This document shows, in pieces, positions 36,001-47,310 of a stretch of DNA of 64,000 nucleotides (its first letter is position 1; every line of letters begins with the position of its first letter). A program made the translations under genes and the position numbers. Under the pieces are notes generated by a model. That model worked only from the letters and a program-made list of their open reading frames with translations. It had not been told where the DNA came from and searched no databases. The DNA is from Casuarina equisetifolia (taxonomy: Eukaryota; Streptophyta; Magnoliopsida; Fagales; Casuarinaceae), in contig CM052359.1 of assembly GCA_028551475.1 (NCBI GenBank), forward strand, positions 13,765,583 to 13,829,582, in the 5' to 3' direction.

Positions 36001-36511
36001 TTGAATACCTTTTTATTTTTAGTTGTCACTATTGTCCCACCACTATGGGTGCAAGCAACAAATTTAGTCCCCATGCAAATCTATACATTTTTATGGGTTA
36101 TGCTTCTTAAAAGGGTTATTGTCTATATGAAACCCAATTATTGAAAAAAAATTGTAAGTTATGATGTGTTTTTTTAAGGAAATATTTTTCCTTTTACCTC
36201 TTCCTTTTCAATACCATCCTTGGTTGCTCCACCAACTTTGACTACCCTAGCCATATGGTTTGATGACATTTACACTTTGTCATCTCTTCCTATGGACCCC
36301 CTACTTTATCCCGAGGACTTAGACACCTCCACCACCATACCACTACCCTCAGACACTCTTTCTAACCCATCACTAGCCAACCTTCTAGCACTATCTCAAC
36401 CTGTGGTGCCTCCCTTTAGTCCACCCATAACAAATGCCTCCACTAATCCATTATTGCATCGATCTAGCCATGTCTCTCAACCTCTAATTTGGAGTTCTAA
36501 TTACCTTTACC
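33061..36511 (+). mobile_element. Copia 'D', part 1 (LTR end, gag, protease, integrase)
   Basis: The end of an LTR-like, AT-rich stretch is followed by a primer-binding site at 33230 (TGGTATCACAACC). Downstream, plus-strand pieces resemble copia gag (a Cys-rich ECGYYEC patch near 34070), the protease signature (IIDLGPSDHI near 34925) and the GAG-pre-integrase block (DIWHRQLGHLSLK near 35385). A proline/serine-rich linker of the integrase-RT type is open at 36220-36555. The order is Ty1/copia. It is old and broken many times, and is cut at 36512 by a solo LTR. Confidence 0.72.
33371..33384. repeat. Poly-C run
   Basis: A run of about 14 cytosines in an AT-rich surrounding near the start of copia 'D'. 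Its exact length may be a sequencing or assembly uncertainty. Confidence 0.8.
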
Positions 36512-38034
36512 TGATAACTCTATTTTTTAAGAGTTATTTTGTTTATTTTAGTTAAAATATAATATAATATTTATACAATTATATTTGCATTCATCTATGT
36601 TTTATACAAGTTTAGTTTGTTTATGTAGCAAACCTCAAAAAGAAGGAAATGGAGGAAATAGAGAGGGAATTATCGTGTAACAAAAGTAGACAGAAGAGGG
36701 AAAAGAGAGTGTGCAAATAGAGAGGGGAGGAGCGCTCGACTAGTTCTCCCTCATTGAAAATTAAAGCCCATGCATGACAGCATGGGACTTTGAGGATGGT
36801 AGATGGTCGGGTGAAAGTCAACCATCACATTCTTTTCCAACAAAGGCACTAGTTTTCAGCCATCTGAGTTCATTTTTTGGCTAGATCTTGACTTTTTTGG
36901 TGCGGAGGAAGTGGATCTACTTTCCTAGTGTGATTTCTAGTGTTTCTATAGGTGTTTTTGGGCGATTTCACGGTGGATTCTGGCGAGAGATGATGGGCAC
37001 CGACTTGGAGTTTTTCTTAGATCTAGGCATTTTTTTAGTGAATCAGCACAATCTGTTTACAGATTGGCACTCTAGGCATTATCCCTAATGTTTCCCGATG
37101 GTTTCTGTGAAGAAAAGAGGTAGCACACGATGGTGCACAACAACGTGGCACTAGTGCGTGACAGCCCGTGGTCACAACATGAGATGGTGTGTTTCTGCTC
37201 ATTTTCTTCTTGTTTTCCAATCAACTCATCTTCCTCTTCCTGGTGTGCAAATTTATCCAAACTTTCTTTGAATTGAAGACATTTTGGTGACAGCTTTGAT
37301 GTTTTTGAATTTTAAGAATATTCTATTCAATTTCTTGCACTATTTTTATTTGTGTAAATATGATGTAAGTTTATCTTGTTAGAGTTATAACGTAATTTGA
37401 TTACAATGATATGAATGAAATGATTATTTAAATTTTGTGAGATATTTTATGAATGTGAAGTTACATGTTACTTATCTTAATGCATTTGTGTGATTAGCTA
37501 CCACTTAGATAAGTTTATTTGCATGTTAGAGACTAACAGGAAATAACATGTAGTTGCTTCATGTAATATGCAACCATAGATTAATATGGATAAACATATA
37601 CCGTATGATTTGTATGACTTTAGGTGTAAATTGAAATATTCACAAATCTTAATGCACTTAGTTCATTTAATTCATGGGTAGAAATACAATGAGTTAATGA
37701 GCTAAGTAGGGTCGTTATACCTAGACATAGGATAGTGAATAAATTAGGAAATGTTGTCATCACATAAGTAGAATCAATCTTACATGCATAATTGATCTGC
37801 ATTCATATCTAATAATTAGGTGAAATAAGGCGCTTTAATATATTTCATCAATTAGATTTAGGTTAAATTTAGTTGTTTACTCATTGTTCTATCATTTTAA
37901 TTTGCTAGATAAACTCTAGAAGTTGTTCAATGTTAGTAATTAGTTAATTCAATAAGCACTAGTCTTTATGGGATGATACTCATACTTATTATTATATTAC
38001 TTGTTTGACATGTATACTTGTATCTAGAATTTCA
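36512..38034 (+). mobile_element. Solo LTR, 1.5-kb TGATAACTC family, second copy
   Basis: Begins TGATAACTCTAT and ends CTAGAATTTCA, matching in reverse the segment at 6663-8207 (1523 versus 1545 bp). Shared landmarks include ACCTAGACATAGGATAGTG near 37720 and TTACTTGTTTGACATGTA near 38005. It separates the integrase-RT linker of copia 'D' from the RT start at 38035, so it inserted into that element. No coding region or second LTR is present. Confidence 0.72.
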
Positions 38035-38245
38035 CCAAACATTTCCTTATCTTATCATCCACATCATGTGTTACCTTTTATTCCATTTCTAATTATGTTT
38101 GCTTAAACAATTGTCATCCTCACCATGTGCATTTTATCACCTCCATATCCACCATTCTAGAACCTACCACCTATCACAAAGCCACCACCGATCCAAATTG
38201 GTTCACTCCCATAAAACATGAACTTACTGCCTTTAAGGCTAATTA
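38035..38245 (+). mobile_element. Copia 'D', part 2 (RT start)
   Basis: The plus strand near 38185-38245 encodes DPNWFTPIKHELTAFKANY, the usual opening of copia reverse transcriptase. It follows on from the linker before the solo LTR and is cut at 38246 by copia 'E'. A further remnant may lie at 41655-41774. Confidence 0.72.
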
Positions 38246-39231
38246 TGTTAGGTATAATGGCTAACCAAGAAAAGGGGTTGAATTGGTTATTGAGCTTTAA
38301 GTCTGTAAATTCATTTTCTTAGAAAAAATAAAGAGCATCAATAAACAACAAACACAAACACAAATTTTACCATGGTGGTTCGGCCCTCACACCTACGTCC
38401 ACCCTTTTCTTCCTTCAATTCAACCAATTAAAGTCCACTTTACTCACTCATTAGGAGAAAATATTCTTTTAACCTTCATAATCCCTTCTTCAAAGGATTA
38501 CAACATTATGAGGTTACAAACAAAGGTTATTCCAACCTTGTTACAAAGCAAGTCCCAAATGATATGTAGTTTGTGAGGGATATTGCTAATCAAAGAGCTT
38601 TCTAAGGATATAAAGTGACAATCAAAGCTTTAATCAAGAAACCCCCAAATTATAAAAGAGTTAGGGTTTCAAATTTACAACCAGGTTTATTTGCAAAATA
38701 ATAATCAGAGTTCAATCATGATATAAATAAGAGTATACACACATGTAATCACAAAGAATTTGATCTATGATCTATAAAGTAATCACAAGTGTAATCACCG
38801 AAGATCTTCACAAAAATCTTAAAGCTTCAAATGATCTCATTTTTCTTTTTGTTTTCTCAATCAAATCGTGCCAAAGAGAAACTTGAATCACAGAATAAAG
38901 GCTTTTATAATAGATTCATGAGAGAGTAGCTAATTTAAGGTTTCTACCAAACATTATTGATTCATAATCTTTTTCCTATTAAGAGAGTAGAGTTGTTCCA
39001 TCACCCTCATTTTAAGGCTTTAATTCAAACTCTTAATCATCACAAAGTCGTACGTTAGCCATTTTGGCAATTGATCTCTTCTCTGGATTTCTTCTCATTG
39101 AGAAAGTAGACACTTGGCTACAAAGAGGACAATTTCTTGAAGGTTTGTTGTCTTAATCAAAAGATGCTAGGTCTATTCTTAAAACAATTAGATTTAGGGC
39201 TTTTGACCTTAGCCAAATGATGTTGTTTAGG
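38246..39231 (-). repeat. Copia 'E' 3' LTR, inner end lost
   Basis: About 986 bases matching 40677-41654. Matching landmarks are TGTTAGGTATAATGGCTAAC at the start, CTCACACCTACGTCCACC in the middle and CCTTAGCCAAATGATG near the end. The last dozen bases seen in the right copy are absent here because the foldback element abuts. Confidence 0.85.
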
Positions 39232-39776
39232 TGATAACTCTATTTTATAAAGTTATTGTACCTATTTTTAGGTAATAAATAATACAATGCTTATGAAAAA
39301 ATATTTGAATTCTTCTTTATTTACTTGAATTTGTCTTGTTTTTGTAGCATAAAGAGGCATGAAAAAAAAGGATAAATGTGGAGAACCTGATGTTTATTAT
39401 ATGGCAAAATATGGTCAAAATATCAAGATCAAGAAAATCAAGATGGGCTTGGGATTTGGATAATTGTTATTAAATTTTTCATTGTTGTTGGGTTTTCTAA
39501 ATAATTAGAAAACATAGTCATATTAGGAGTTCAAAGCCCAATTAATATAAGAGTTCCAAACCCAATTGTCTTGGGTATCCAAAATCCACTTTTACTAGAA
39601 TAGGAGATAAGTCTCAACCTAAACCCTATTTAAAAGAAGAGAAAAGGCAAAAATAGGAAAAGAGGAAATTGAGCACAACTCAAAAGAAAGGGTAAGAATT
39701 CAAGGTTTTCTTGAAGAGAAGACAAAAAACATTACCTAAAATACTAATAATAACTTTATAAAATATAGAGTTATCA
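39232..39776. mobile_element. Foldback or MITE-like element, 545 bp
   Basis: The segment begins TGATAACTCTATTTTATAAA and its right end is the reverse complement of nearly the same 28-base string (two extra bases), giving terminal inverted repeats. The first bases also match the start of the 1.5-kb TGATAACTC solo LTRs. No protein frame is present. It could be a small DNA element or a foldback derivative of that LTR family. No clear target duplication flanks it. Confidence 0.6.
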
Positions 39777-40620
39777 CTTAACATGTCCCAATTTTCTACA
39801 TTCAAAACACAGATTATCTCTAGGGTCATGTGTTTCTTTCTTCCAAGATTGTCCTACATTCTTGCTTTCACCTTTCTTAAAGAATTTTTTGAATCTCCTA
39901 GCTAGCATAGCAAACTTACCATTTTCAAAATCTAATTCCTCATTCTTTTTTTCATTTATTTTTAGAGTGAGTGACTTCCTATTATCTATTTTTCTTACTC
40001 TTCTCATTAATTTCATTTTATGAGATTTTAGTGATCCTAGCAAGTCATCTAAGGTTAGTTTATCTAAATCATGCGCTTCCTCTATAGCCATCTTTTTAGG
40101 GTCCTAACTTTCAGGAAAAGATATTAGTATTTTTCTAACCATTTCTTCATTTCTATATGTCTTTCATAGTAATTTAAGTTCAAAAACTATTTCAGTAAAT
40201 CTTTCGAACATTTCACTAATAGTTTCAGATTCTTTCATGGTAAACAATTCATAATCATGTATAAGCATAGTAGCTTTAGAAGACTGGACTTTCTTAGTAC
40301 CTTCATAAATGACTTCTAACTTATCCTAGATTTCTTTGTCAGTGAGGCAAGAAGACACTTTGTTAAATTCATAAGCTCTCAAGCCACTATATATCATATT
40401 CATGGCTTAGCATTCAACCCCATAGTCTTAGCTTCATTTTTATTCGAATAATTAGTTTCAATCATTATAGTACCCTTTCTAATGACCTACCATGCTTCTA
40501 GATCTTGACTAGTAATAAACACTTGTATCAATTGTTTCCAATGTCAACAATTGATGCCATTAAACAACGGTGGTTTATTAAACCTTGTAACAACTACACC
40601 TTTCTCTAATGCCATTATAA
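39777..40620 (-). pseudogene. Copia 'E' gag region
   Basis: An open stretch at 40091-39774 has the copia gag C-terminal pattern: LTLDDLLGSLKSHKMKLMRR, a lysine-rich region, and the start of a CCHC knuckle (NLCFECRKLGHVK). More decayed gag sequence continues upstream to about 40620. Broken fossil. Confidence 0.8.
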
Positions 40621-40676
40621 ATATCTACTTTAAGATATTAAGCCTTTAACTAGAGAACTTGGCTCTCAATGCCAAT

Positions 40677-41654
40677 TGTTAGGTATAATGGCTAACCAAG
40701 AAAAGGGGGTTAAATTGGCTATTGTGCTTTAAGTCTATAAATTTGTTTTCTAAGATAGAATAAATGGCATTAATAAATAGCAAAAACAAACATATATTTT
40801 ACCATGGTGATTCAACCCTCACACCTACGTCCACCATCTTTTCCTTCAATCCAATCAATTAAAGTCCACTTTACTCACTTATTAGGAGAAAATGTTCTTC
40901 TAAACTTAACAATCCCTTCTTCAAAGGATTACAACACTATGAGGTTACAAACAAAGGTTATTCCAACCTTGTTACAAAGCAAATCTCTAATGATATGTAG
41001 TTTGTGAGAGATATTGTTAATCAAAGAGCTTTTTAAGGTTATAAAGTGACAATCAAAGCTTTAATCACGAAACCCCTAAATTATAGAGAATTAGGGTTTT
41101 GGATTTACAATCGGGTTTATGTGCAAAATAATAATTAGAGTTCAATTAGCACACAAAAAAGAGTGTACACAAGTGTAATCATAAAGAATATGACCTATAA
41201 AGACTTTCACTGAAAATCTTCATAGAAATCTCAAAGTTTTAATGAACTTGTTTTTCTTTTGGTTTTCTCAATTAAATCACGCAAGAAAGAAACTTGAATC
41301 ATTGAATGGACGCTTTTATAACATATTCAAGAGAAAGTAGTTGATTTAAAGTTTTTGCCAAACCTAACTAATTCATAATCTCTTTCCCGTTGAGAGAGTG
41401 GAGTTGTTCAATCATCCTCGTTTTAGGGCTTTGATTTAAACTCTTAATCACCATAAAATTGCACAAATTGCCCAATTTGATAATCGATCTCTTCTTTGGA
41501 TTTCTCCCCATTGAGAGAGTAGACATTTGGTTGCAGAAAGGACATATTTAATGCTTGTTGTCTTAATTGAGAGAGGGTAGGTCTATTATCGGAATGGATA
41601 GATTTAAGGCTTTCGACCTTAGCCAAATGATGCCATTTAGGTGAGCTCGTAACA
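40677..41654 (-). repeat. Copia 'E' 5' LTR
   Basis: A 978-base LTR starting TGTTAGGTATAATGG and ending CTCGTAACA in plus orientation. The primer-binding-site-like sequence lies immediately to its left. A third, separate copy of the same LTR is found at 41775-44141. Confidence 0.85.
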
Positions 41655-41809
41655 TACTTTTTTGGATTGCTTAAGATTTGTATGTATACCTTATAGGCCT
41701 AGATCTTGATAATGTTGCATGTCATAGATTTCACAGAATTCAGACTAGGCTTCCTCGTCCAATATCCTCCCCTGTGTTAGGTATAATGGCCAACCAAGAA
41801 GTGGGGGGA

Positions 41810-42486
41810 TGAAGGAGCAACTATGCTAATCTACACTAACAGCCTAGCCTATATGTTTAGTGCCCTAGCAATTACATTTTTGGGTTCAAGAAGCCTAAAC
41901 TTGAAAGACATCCTATAAATTCTCTAAGAATTTTGATATGTTTAGGACTCCTTAATTGTGTTTTTTTAGGATTCTTAAATTGTTAAGATTCTTAATTATT
42001 TAGGATTTCCTTATTTGTTGAGATTCTTCATTTGTTAGGATCTTATTCCTAATTTGTTGGGATTTTATCCCTAATTTGTTAGGATTTTGATTTGATTTGA
42101 TTTCAATTTCCTTAATTTTAGGGATCCTAGATCCCTAAAATTAAGTTTTAAAGATTCCTAATCCTTCTAACATTAAGTTTGGTCGTCTATTTAAAAACAT
42201 TGCTATTTTAGTTATAAGTAGAACTTAATGAGAACTTTGAGAAGTTTTAAAGAAGTCATTGAATTTCATTATCCCTTAAGCTTTGCCTTTTAGATTTCAT
42301 GCCTTTATTTTCTAACCTTTTATATTCCAGTTATTTTAATTCCTACACTTAAATTACTGCCTTACATTTCTGTACTTTATTTTCCAATCTCTACCTTTCC
42401 AGCCTTTTATATTTCTAAATTTCGCTTTTATCATCCCATTCCACTCTCTTTATAATCCAAATCTCACTCCGTTGCCCATCACGTGA
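41810..42486 (+). mobile_element. Gypsy LTR piece 1 (family of 'C')
   Basis: Begins TGAAGGAGCAACTATGC, matching the start of the gypsy 'C' LTR, and contains the same tandem TTGTTAGGATTTT-type units (41990-42090). It lies within the copia 'E'-family solo LTR. Its right part does not continue into an internal region; a second LTR start follows at 42487. Confidence 0.65.
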
Positions 42487-43211
42487 TGCTAGTGCAACTA
42501 CGTCAGGCCAAGCTCATAGCCCAGCCCATATGTTAAGTTTGACAATTCATACTTGCTTGGGTCACAACATCATCCAATGGGTCCAAGAAGGCCAAGGTTG
42601 AAGAAGCAGCCCAAGAATATTCCATAGCATCTCTGCAGGCTTTAATATAGGGGGTTTAAAAAATAATTGTTGAGTCTTTAATTTCTTAGGTTTAATTTAT
42701 TGTTTGAGAATATTTTCTTTTATTTGGTTTTCCATAATTGTCTAGGTTCCTGATTTATCTGGGTTTCCATACTTGTTAGATTTCTAATTTGTTTAGAATT
42801 CTTTATTTGTCAGAATCCAAATTTGTTAAGACTTCCTTAATTATAGGGATTCTTGATTTGTCAAGAATTAGGTTTAGCTGCCTATTTAAAGGGAGCATTG
42901 TTTCAATTGTAAGCATAGTTGTTTTTCCAAAGAATAGAAACCCCAAAGTTGTGTGATCAACTTTTGCATCTTTTATCCAATTCTTGCCAGGGATTGGTGG
43001 TGGTCCTTGACTGGTGGCGTTGCCTTTACGTCTTGGAGATTGTTGGTGTCTATCTTTTGTTTTTGTTATTCTTATTTTCGTTTTTCCTCCCTTCCTCCCT
43101 TCCTCCCTACCAAACACTCACTTTTCCTACAGAAAACCCAAAAACACTAAAAAAACGATTTTTACATATTTTCTTATCCCGAGCTCACTCAAGCCCACCA
43201 TAACGTTCGCA
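42487..43211 (+). mobile_element. Gypsy LTR piece 2 (family of 'C')
   Basis: Begins TGCTAGTGCAACTACGTCAG, again the gypsy 'C' LTR start, and runs 725 bases, close to the 719 bases of the 'C' LTR, ending ACGTTCGCA. With piece 1 this may be a deleted two-LTR element or two nested insertions. Seventeen further bases separate it from the resumed copia LTR. Confidence 0.68.
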
Positions 43212-44141
43212 TCAAGAGATCCGCATCAGTTGAATTGATTATTCAGCTCTATATCTATCAATTGGTATTCTTCAAACACAACAAGCTTAAAGAGCACACC
43301 AAGTGAGAATATAAACAACAAGTCAAAACAATCATGAACAATAAGCACAAACACAAGATTTACTTTGGTGTTTCGGCACTCACACCTACGTTCACCTTCT
43401 TCTTCCTTAAACTCAACTAGTTAGAGACCACTTTATTCATTGATTAGGAGAAAACATTCTCTTAATCCTTTCAATTCCTCCTTAAAGGAATCATAGAACT
43501 TTCAAGTTACAATCAAAGGGTTGTCTCAACCTTGTTACAAGAGCAAATCCTTAAATGATATATAGTTTGTGAGGTATATTACTAATCACAGAGCTTATCT
43601 AAGAGAATACAAATTCAAGCTCTAATAACGAAACCCTTAAATTTTAGCAAATTAGGGTTTCAAATTTACAATAGAATTTATGTGTAAATAATAGTTAGAG
43701 TTCAATCAGTATATAAACAAGTGTATACAATAGTATATAATAACATAAATATAATCTTTAAAGAATATCACCAAGGCTCTTCACAGAATTGCAATGTAAG
43801 ACTCAATCTTGATTTTTTTGTTCGATTTCTCAATAATCTCATCAAAAATGGCTTTGAATTGTAGAATAGAACCTTTTTATATGAGATTCAAAATAATAGA
43901 AGTTGATTTGAGGTTTCTATCAAACCTGACAACATCATAGGCTTCTTCCCATTGAGAGAGTAGGGCGATTCCATCATTTAGTGTTTCAAATCAAACCCCT
44001 AATCATTTTGAGTAGCTTTTCTAACAAACAATCAAGTCTTCTGCAAATCTTCCCATTGGAAGAGTAGACATGCGGCTGCAAAAAGACAGCTTTAATCTCA
44101 ATTAAGACTAGGGAAAGACAGTGTTTCCCTAAACATTAACA

Positions 44142-45910
44142 TTGTGTCTGGGTGTGCTCCATCTGGTCTCCTCTTTTCTACTACACATAAGCGCTTTCCC
44201 CAGCCAAAAAAGAACAAGAAAAAAATCAAAACATACCTGTGGCTTTGCAAAGGTTGTTTAGCGTTCAAAGAAACGCAAGATATTCTCGAAAATTGCAATG
44301 GAAACCTAGTGTATTTTAGAAACGGTGTACTGATGGAGACGAGTAGCTTGAAGCAAAGTTCAGTATATATTCAAGTTTAGTATATCATTACATATTTAGT
44401 CATCAAGATTTCATTCCATTATTTTATCACTTACAAACTAAAATTTCATGGTTTTTGTATGTTTTGTTTAAGACAGCAAGACATATTAAGAATAATAATC
44501 TTATTTATACCTTGCTCTATTATTTATATTATATACTCAGGTATTCTTCTCTCCTAATGACTCGCTTCAAATAAGCAAATTGAATCTATTTGATAACTCA
44601 AATTTAATTATGTAAAGAAGACTAAAGTATTAGACAGAATTTAGGTTGGACTCAAGAATTAAAGAACAAAATCATGGAATCATCATACAAAAATCATGCA
44701 AGGACGATCACAAAAAACCCCAAAATAGAAGGAAACGACATTACAAGTTACACGCAATCCGGTAGTGAAATCCACATAAGTTTGCATTAAGTTTCGTTGA
44801 CGTTCTCTGAAAGAATTCCTTATCATCCGTGATTGGTTATTATGAACAAGCCATGCTTAGTTATAAGCAAAACCAACAGTTTCTTCCAACCCTCCTATTG
44901 AATCATTGCCACTAAAGCCGCCGTAGTACCGTTGCCTTCAAAAACATATCACCTACTTGATTTTTTTCTTAAGCACAGCCAAGCAAAAAGAAAAAAAAAT
45001 TAAATCAAATCTAAAAAAGATCAATAAAAAGTTACATTTAAGTATTATATTCATTCAATCTATTATAATATTTAGTATTTGTAGTTATCATTCATAAATT
45101 AAGTTATCATAACTTTTGTGTGATACATATGATGAGCATTTTAAAATTAATTTAGATAACTAATTCAATGGTGGAAGATTAGGGAAAAAAAATTATTGCG
45201 GCTTTATCAAATTTGGGAGCTGAAAACAAAACAAAAAGGAGAATTTGAGATATAAGATAACAGTTACATCATATTGTCAATATATTAATTCGATGTTCTT
45301 ACAAAATGCGGCTATTACCTATCTTAGCAATTGATTCTAAGTGATAAAATAAAGATTTGTAATAACATATAATTGCAACGTTTACATAAACCAAACTTAT
45401 AATTGTACAGTTGATAAATTATTATAAATAAAAATGTACAATCCCCTAGATTTTTTTTCTTATCAATATCTTTGAATAGAATGAAGCTTTTCATATGTGA
45501 TAATTTTTGTTTCAAACAGGACTTTGACGTGGAATTTATAACTTCATTTCGTTAGTCAACAAGCCACTTTATCTTTGGCCCGACGGAAGAGAAATAAATT
45601 AATTCACTTTCTACTTTGTGGGCTCGATTTCATTTAATAGCTTTTATTACTCCATTACTAAAACAAAAAGAATGACACCGTCTCTGTAATACACATTAAA
45701 GTCGCAAGGCAGTCATACTACGCGACTGTACTTCCTCTATACCTTTGATTGCTGCATGACGGCCACACATAACTCATAACCGGCCGCGCGAGGTGACAAT
45801 ATGGCAAGGCCTATCTTTTTTTTTTTTTTTGAAAATTAAATAATAAGTGGGTGCAATGAATGAGCTATAAAGAATATTTAAAGATACCGTATGCGGGGTG
45901 TCCTAGGCCT
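44142..45910. other. AT-rich spacer, no gene recognised
   Basis: Mostly AT-rich, with one GC-richer patch near 45700-45800. A minus-strand stretch at 44298-44240 ends in a good splice-donor-like CACAG then GTATG, but no protein family or start codon supports an exon. No paired repeats were found. Confidence 0.5.
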
Positions 45911-46325
45911 CCTGTTTTGTGATAGTGCTGTGTTGCCTTATGGACCTTTATTATGTCGTGCGTGTGCTGTTTTTGCGAATTAGGCTTATGTTTGTGTAGG
46001 GACCAAGGGTGGAGTTGCTATTTTGATAAACTATTAAGGGTACTTTAGGGCAAGGGGATTGTGCCGTCTCCTAAAAGGGGGAGAACGATCTTATAGAAGA
46101 TTATTATGAAATCCCTAAGAAGCTGCTTATCTAGATTTCATGTGTTGAGATATTGTGTCCCTAATTGATGCAGAGGTGCCATGTCCCTTTAGATATTGTT
46201 GTGTGTGGCCTTTTTCCTTTGATAATCATTGCTAGGAAGAAGAAAAAGAGTAAGCCAAATTGAAGCATGATCATCCATTGTAGTTTTTATAGCCATTAAG
46301 TTTGTCTATAGATTCTAACTATGAC
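45911..46325 (+). repeat. Dispersed repeat, copy 1 (about 415 bp)
   Basis: This segment matches 56185-56611 at moderate identity in the same orientation, sharing GGCTTATGTTTGTGTAGGGA and TATTAAGGGTACTTT. Copy 2 directly follows a purine-rich tract at the end of gypsy 'F', so the repeat may be a gypsy 3' end or LTR; here it stands without recognisable coding DNA on its left. Confidence 0.7.
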
Positions 46326-46548
46326 AACTTCGCATCAAAGCCGAGCATGGCTGAACACTGGTTTGTAGAAAATGAGTGCCGCTTGGAGGAAAGGCAAGCT
46401 CCTTTGTCCCTGAAAAAATCCCACACACTTTTAGTAGTGAAAACTTCATTAAATGAGCTGCAGAAAAATGATTCCAAGAATTGCTCAATGAGCTCCAAAA
46501 ATTGGTCTTGACAACCATGGGGAAGAAAAAGGATGTTGTCGGTGGGTC
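46326..46548. other. Short segment before non-autonomous element, unidentified
   Basis: No gene motif recognised. The last 30 bases (GGAAGAAAAAGGATGTTGTC and following) match the start of the second gypsy repeat unit at 49207, so the gypsy remnant begins here and continues beyond the inserted LTR element. Confidence 0.5.
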
Positions 46549-46553
46549 CTCCT
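46549..46553. repeat. Target-site duplication CTCCT, left
   Basis: CTCCT precedes the left LTR and is repeated exactly at 48600-48604 after the right LTR. The uninterrupted relative at about 49224-49236 has the same GTCCTCCT context, confirming the empty site. Confidence 0.88.
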
Positions 46554-47119
46554 TGTTGAGAGAATTCAACAAAGTCGCATCAACCACAATGAGATTGAAC
46601 ACACAAATATAAGAACGCACACACCCAAACATAACAGATTTAAGAGGTTCAAAACATCACAATGTCCTACGTCCCTTATAGTCTTTTCTCATTAGATTTT
46701 CTTATACATTCCCTTTTTTCAAATAGATATCTCATGGATTCTCTCATCAACTAGAATCCATAAGAGGGGCCTTCTTCAACAATTAGCCCTCCATAGGGAC
46801 TCTCTCAACTTGCCCACTAGGTTTTTCTATACTTCTCTTATTTATAGAGAAACCCTAAAGGAATCCTAGTCAAATACCACTAGGAAAACCTACTTCCACA
46901 TAAGGATAAGAATCCTAATCCAACACTACTAGGAAATCCACTACATCTAGAAGATATTTCCTAGTTCAACAATTATATAGAGACCCCTGATTGTAATGAC
47001 AACCATACCCTTTAACCTAATTGTTCCACCAATCCTAACAATCTCCCCCTTGGAACAATTTGGTGCAACATCCCTACACCATAGGAAAGTATAAAAAATC
47101 TCTTCAAATTATCAACTAC

Positions 47120-47310
47120 ACAGCCACAATCTTTGGAAAGAGAAAGATTGGAGAAACTTTCTTCAACTTCCATAGCTGTAGTCTTTGGACAAAGAAAAAC
47201 TAAAGAAACTTTCTTCAACCACAATCTTTTGAAAGAGAAAATTACAAAAAACTCTCTTCTGCTTCTGCAGCCACAATCTTTTTAATAGAGAAAGATTGGA
47301 CAAAACTCTC
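47120..47310. repeat. Degenerate hairpin-forming tandem units inside copy 1
   Basis: Units containing CAATCTTT, a short loop and AAAGATTG recur about four times with a spacing of roughly 50-65 bases, each followed by GAAACTTTCTTCAAC or a variant. Each unit could fold into a short hairpin. The same array is present in copy 2 at 59250-59430. Confidence 0.7.

Larger units (their letters stand above)
38246..41654 (-). mobile_element. Copia 'E', two LTRs, most of pol missing
   Basis: LTRs of nearly 1 kb (38246-39231 and 40677-41654) start TGTTAGGTATAATGGC; the right one ends GTAACA. The interior (39777-40676) holds only a gag region on the minus strand and a primer-binding-site-like sequence (TTGGCATTGAGAGCC) beside the right LTR, so the element reads on the minus strand and lacks pol. 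The left LTR is cut at its inner end by the foldback element at 39232-39776. No target duplication was seen. It lies inside copia 'D'. Confidence 0.82.
41775..44141 (-). mobile_element. Solo LTR of copia 'E' family, split by gypsy LTR pieces
   Basis: The first 35 bases (TGTTAGGTATAATGGCCAAC...) and the section from about 43229 to 44141 align with the copia 'E' LTR, including CTCACACCTACGTTCACC near 43381 and a TTAACA end. Between them lies foreign sequence (41810-43228). It stands alone without an interior, so a solo LTR is the simplest reading. It is more diverged than the two LTRs of copia 'E'. Confidence 0.7.

Noticed and set aside
41400-41660. A 60-codon minus-strand frame at 41444-41626 as a gene
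   Set aside because: It lies wholly within the copia 'E' LTR, and the corresponding part of the other LTR copy is not open.
44240-44298. A minus-strand exon-like stretch ending at a CACAG/GTATG donor
   Set aside because: No start codon, homology or downstream acceptor could be paired with it.
45770-45800. GC-rich GGCCGCGCG patch as a CpG-type promoter
   Set aside because: Only a few bases long, with no gene start on either side.
47012-47224. A 70-codon minus-strand frame in the non-autonomous element
   Set aside because: It spans the LTR edge and purine tract, shows no gag or pol motif, and the matching part of copy 2 does not keep it.
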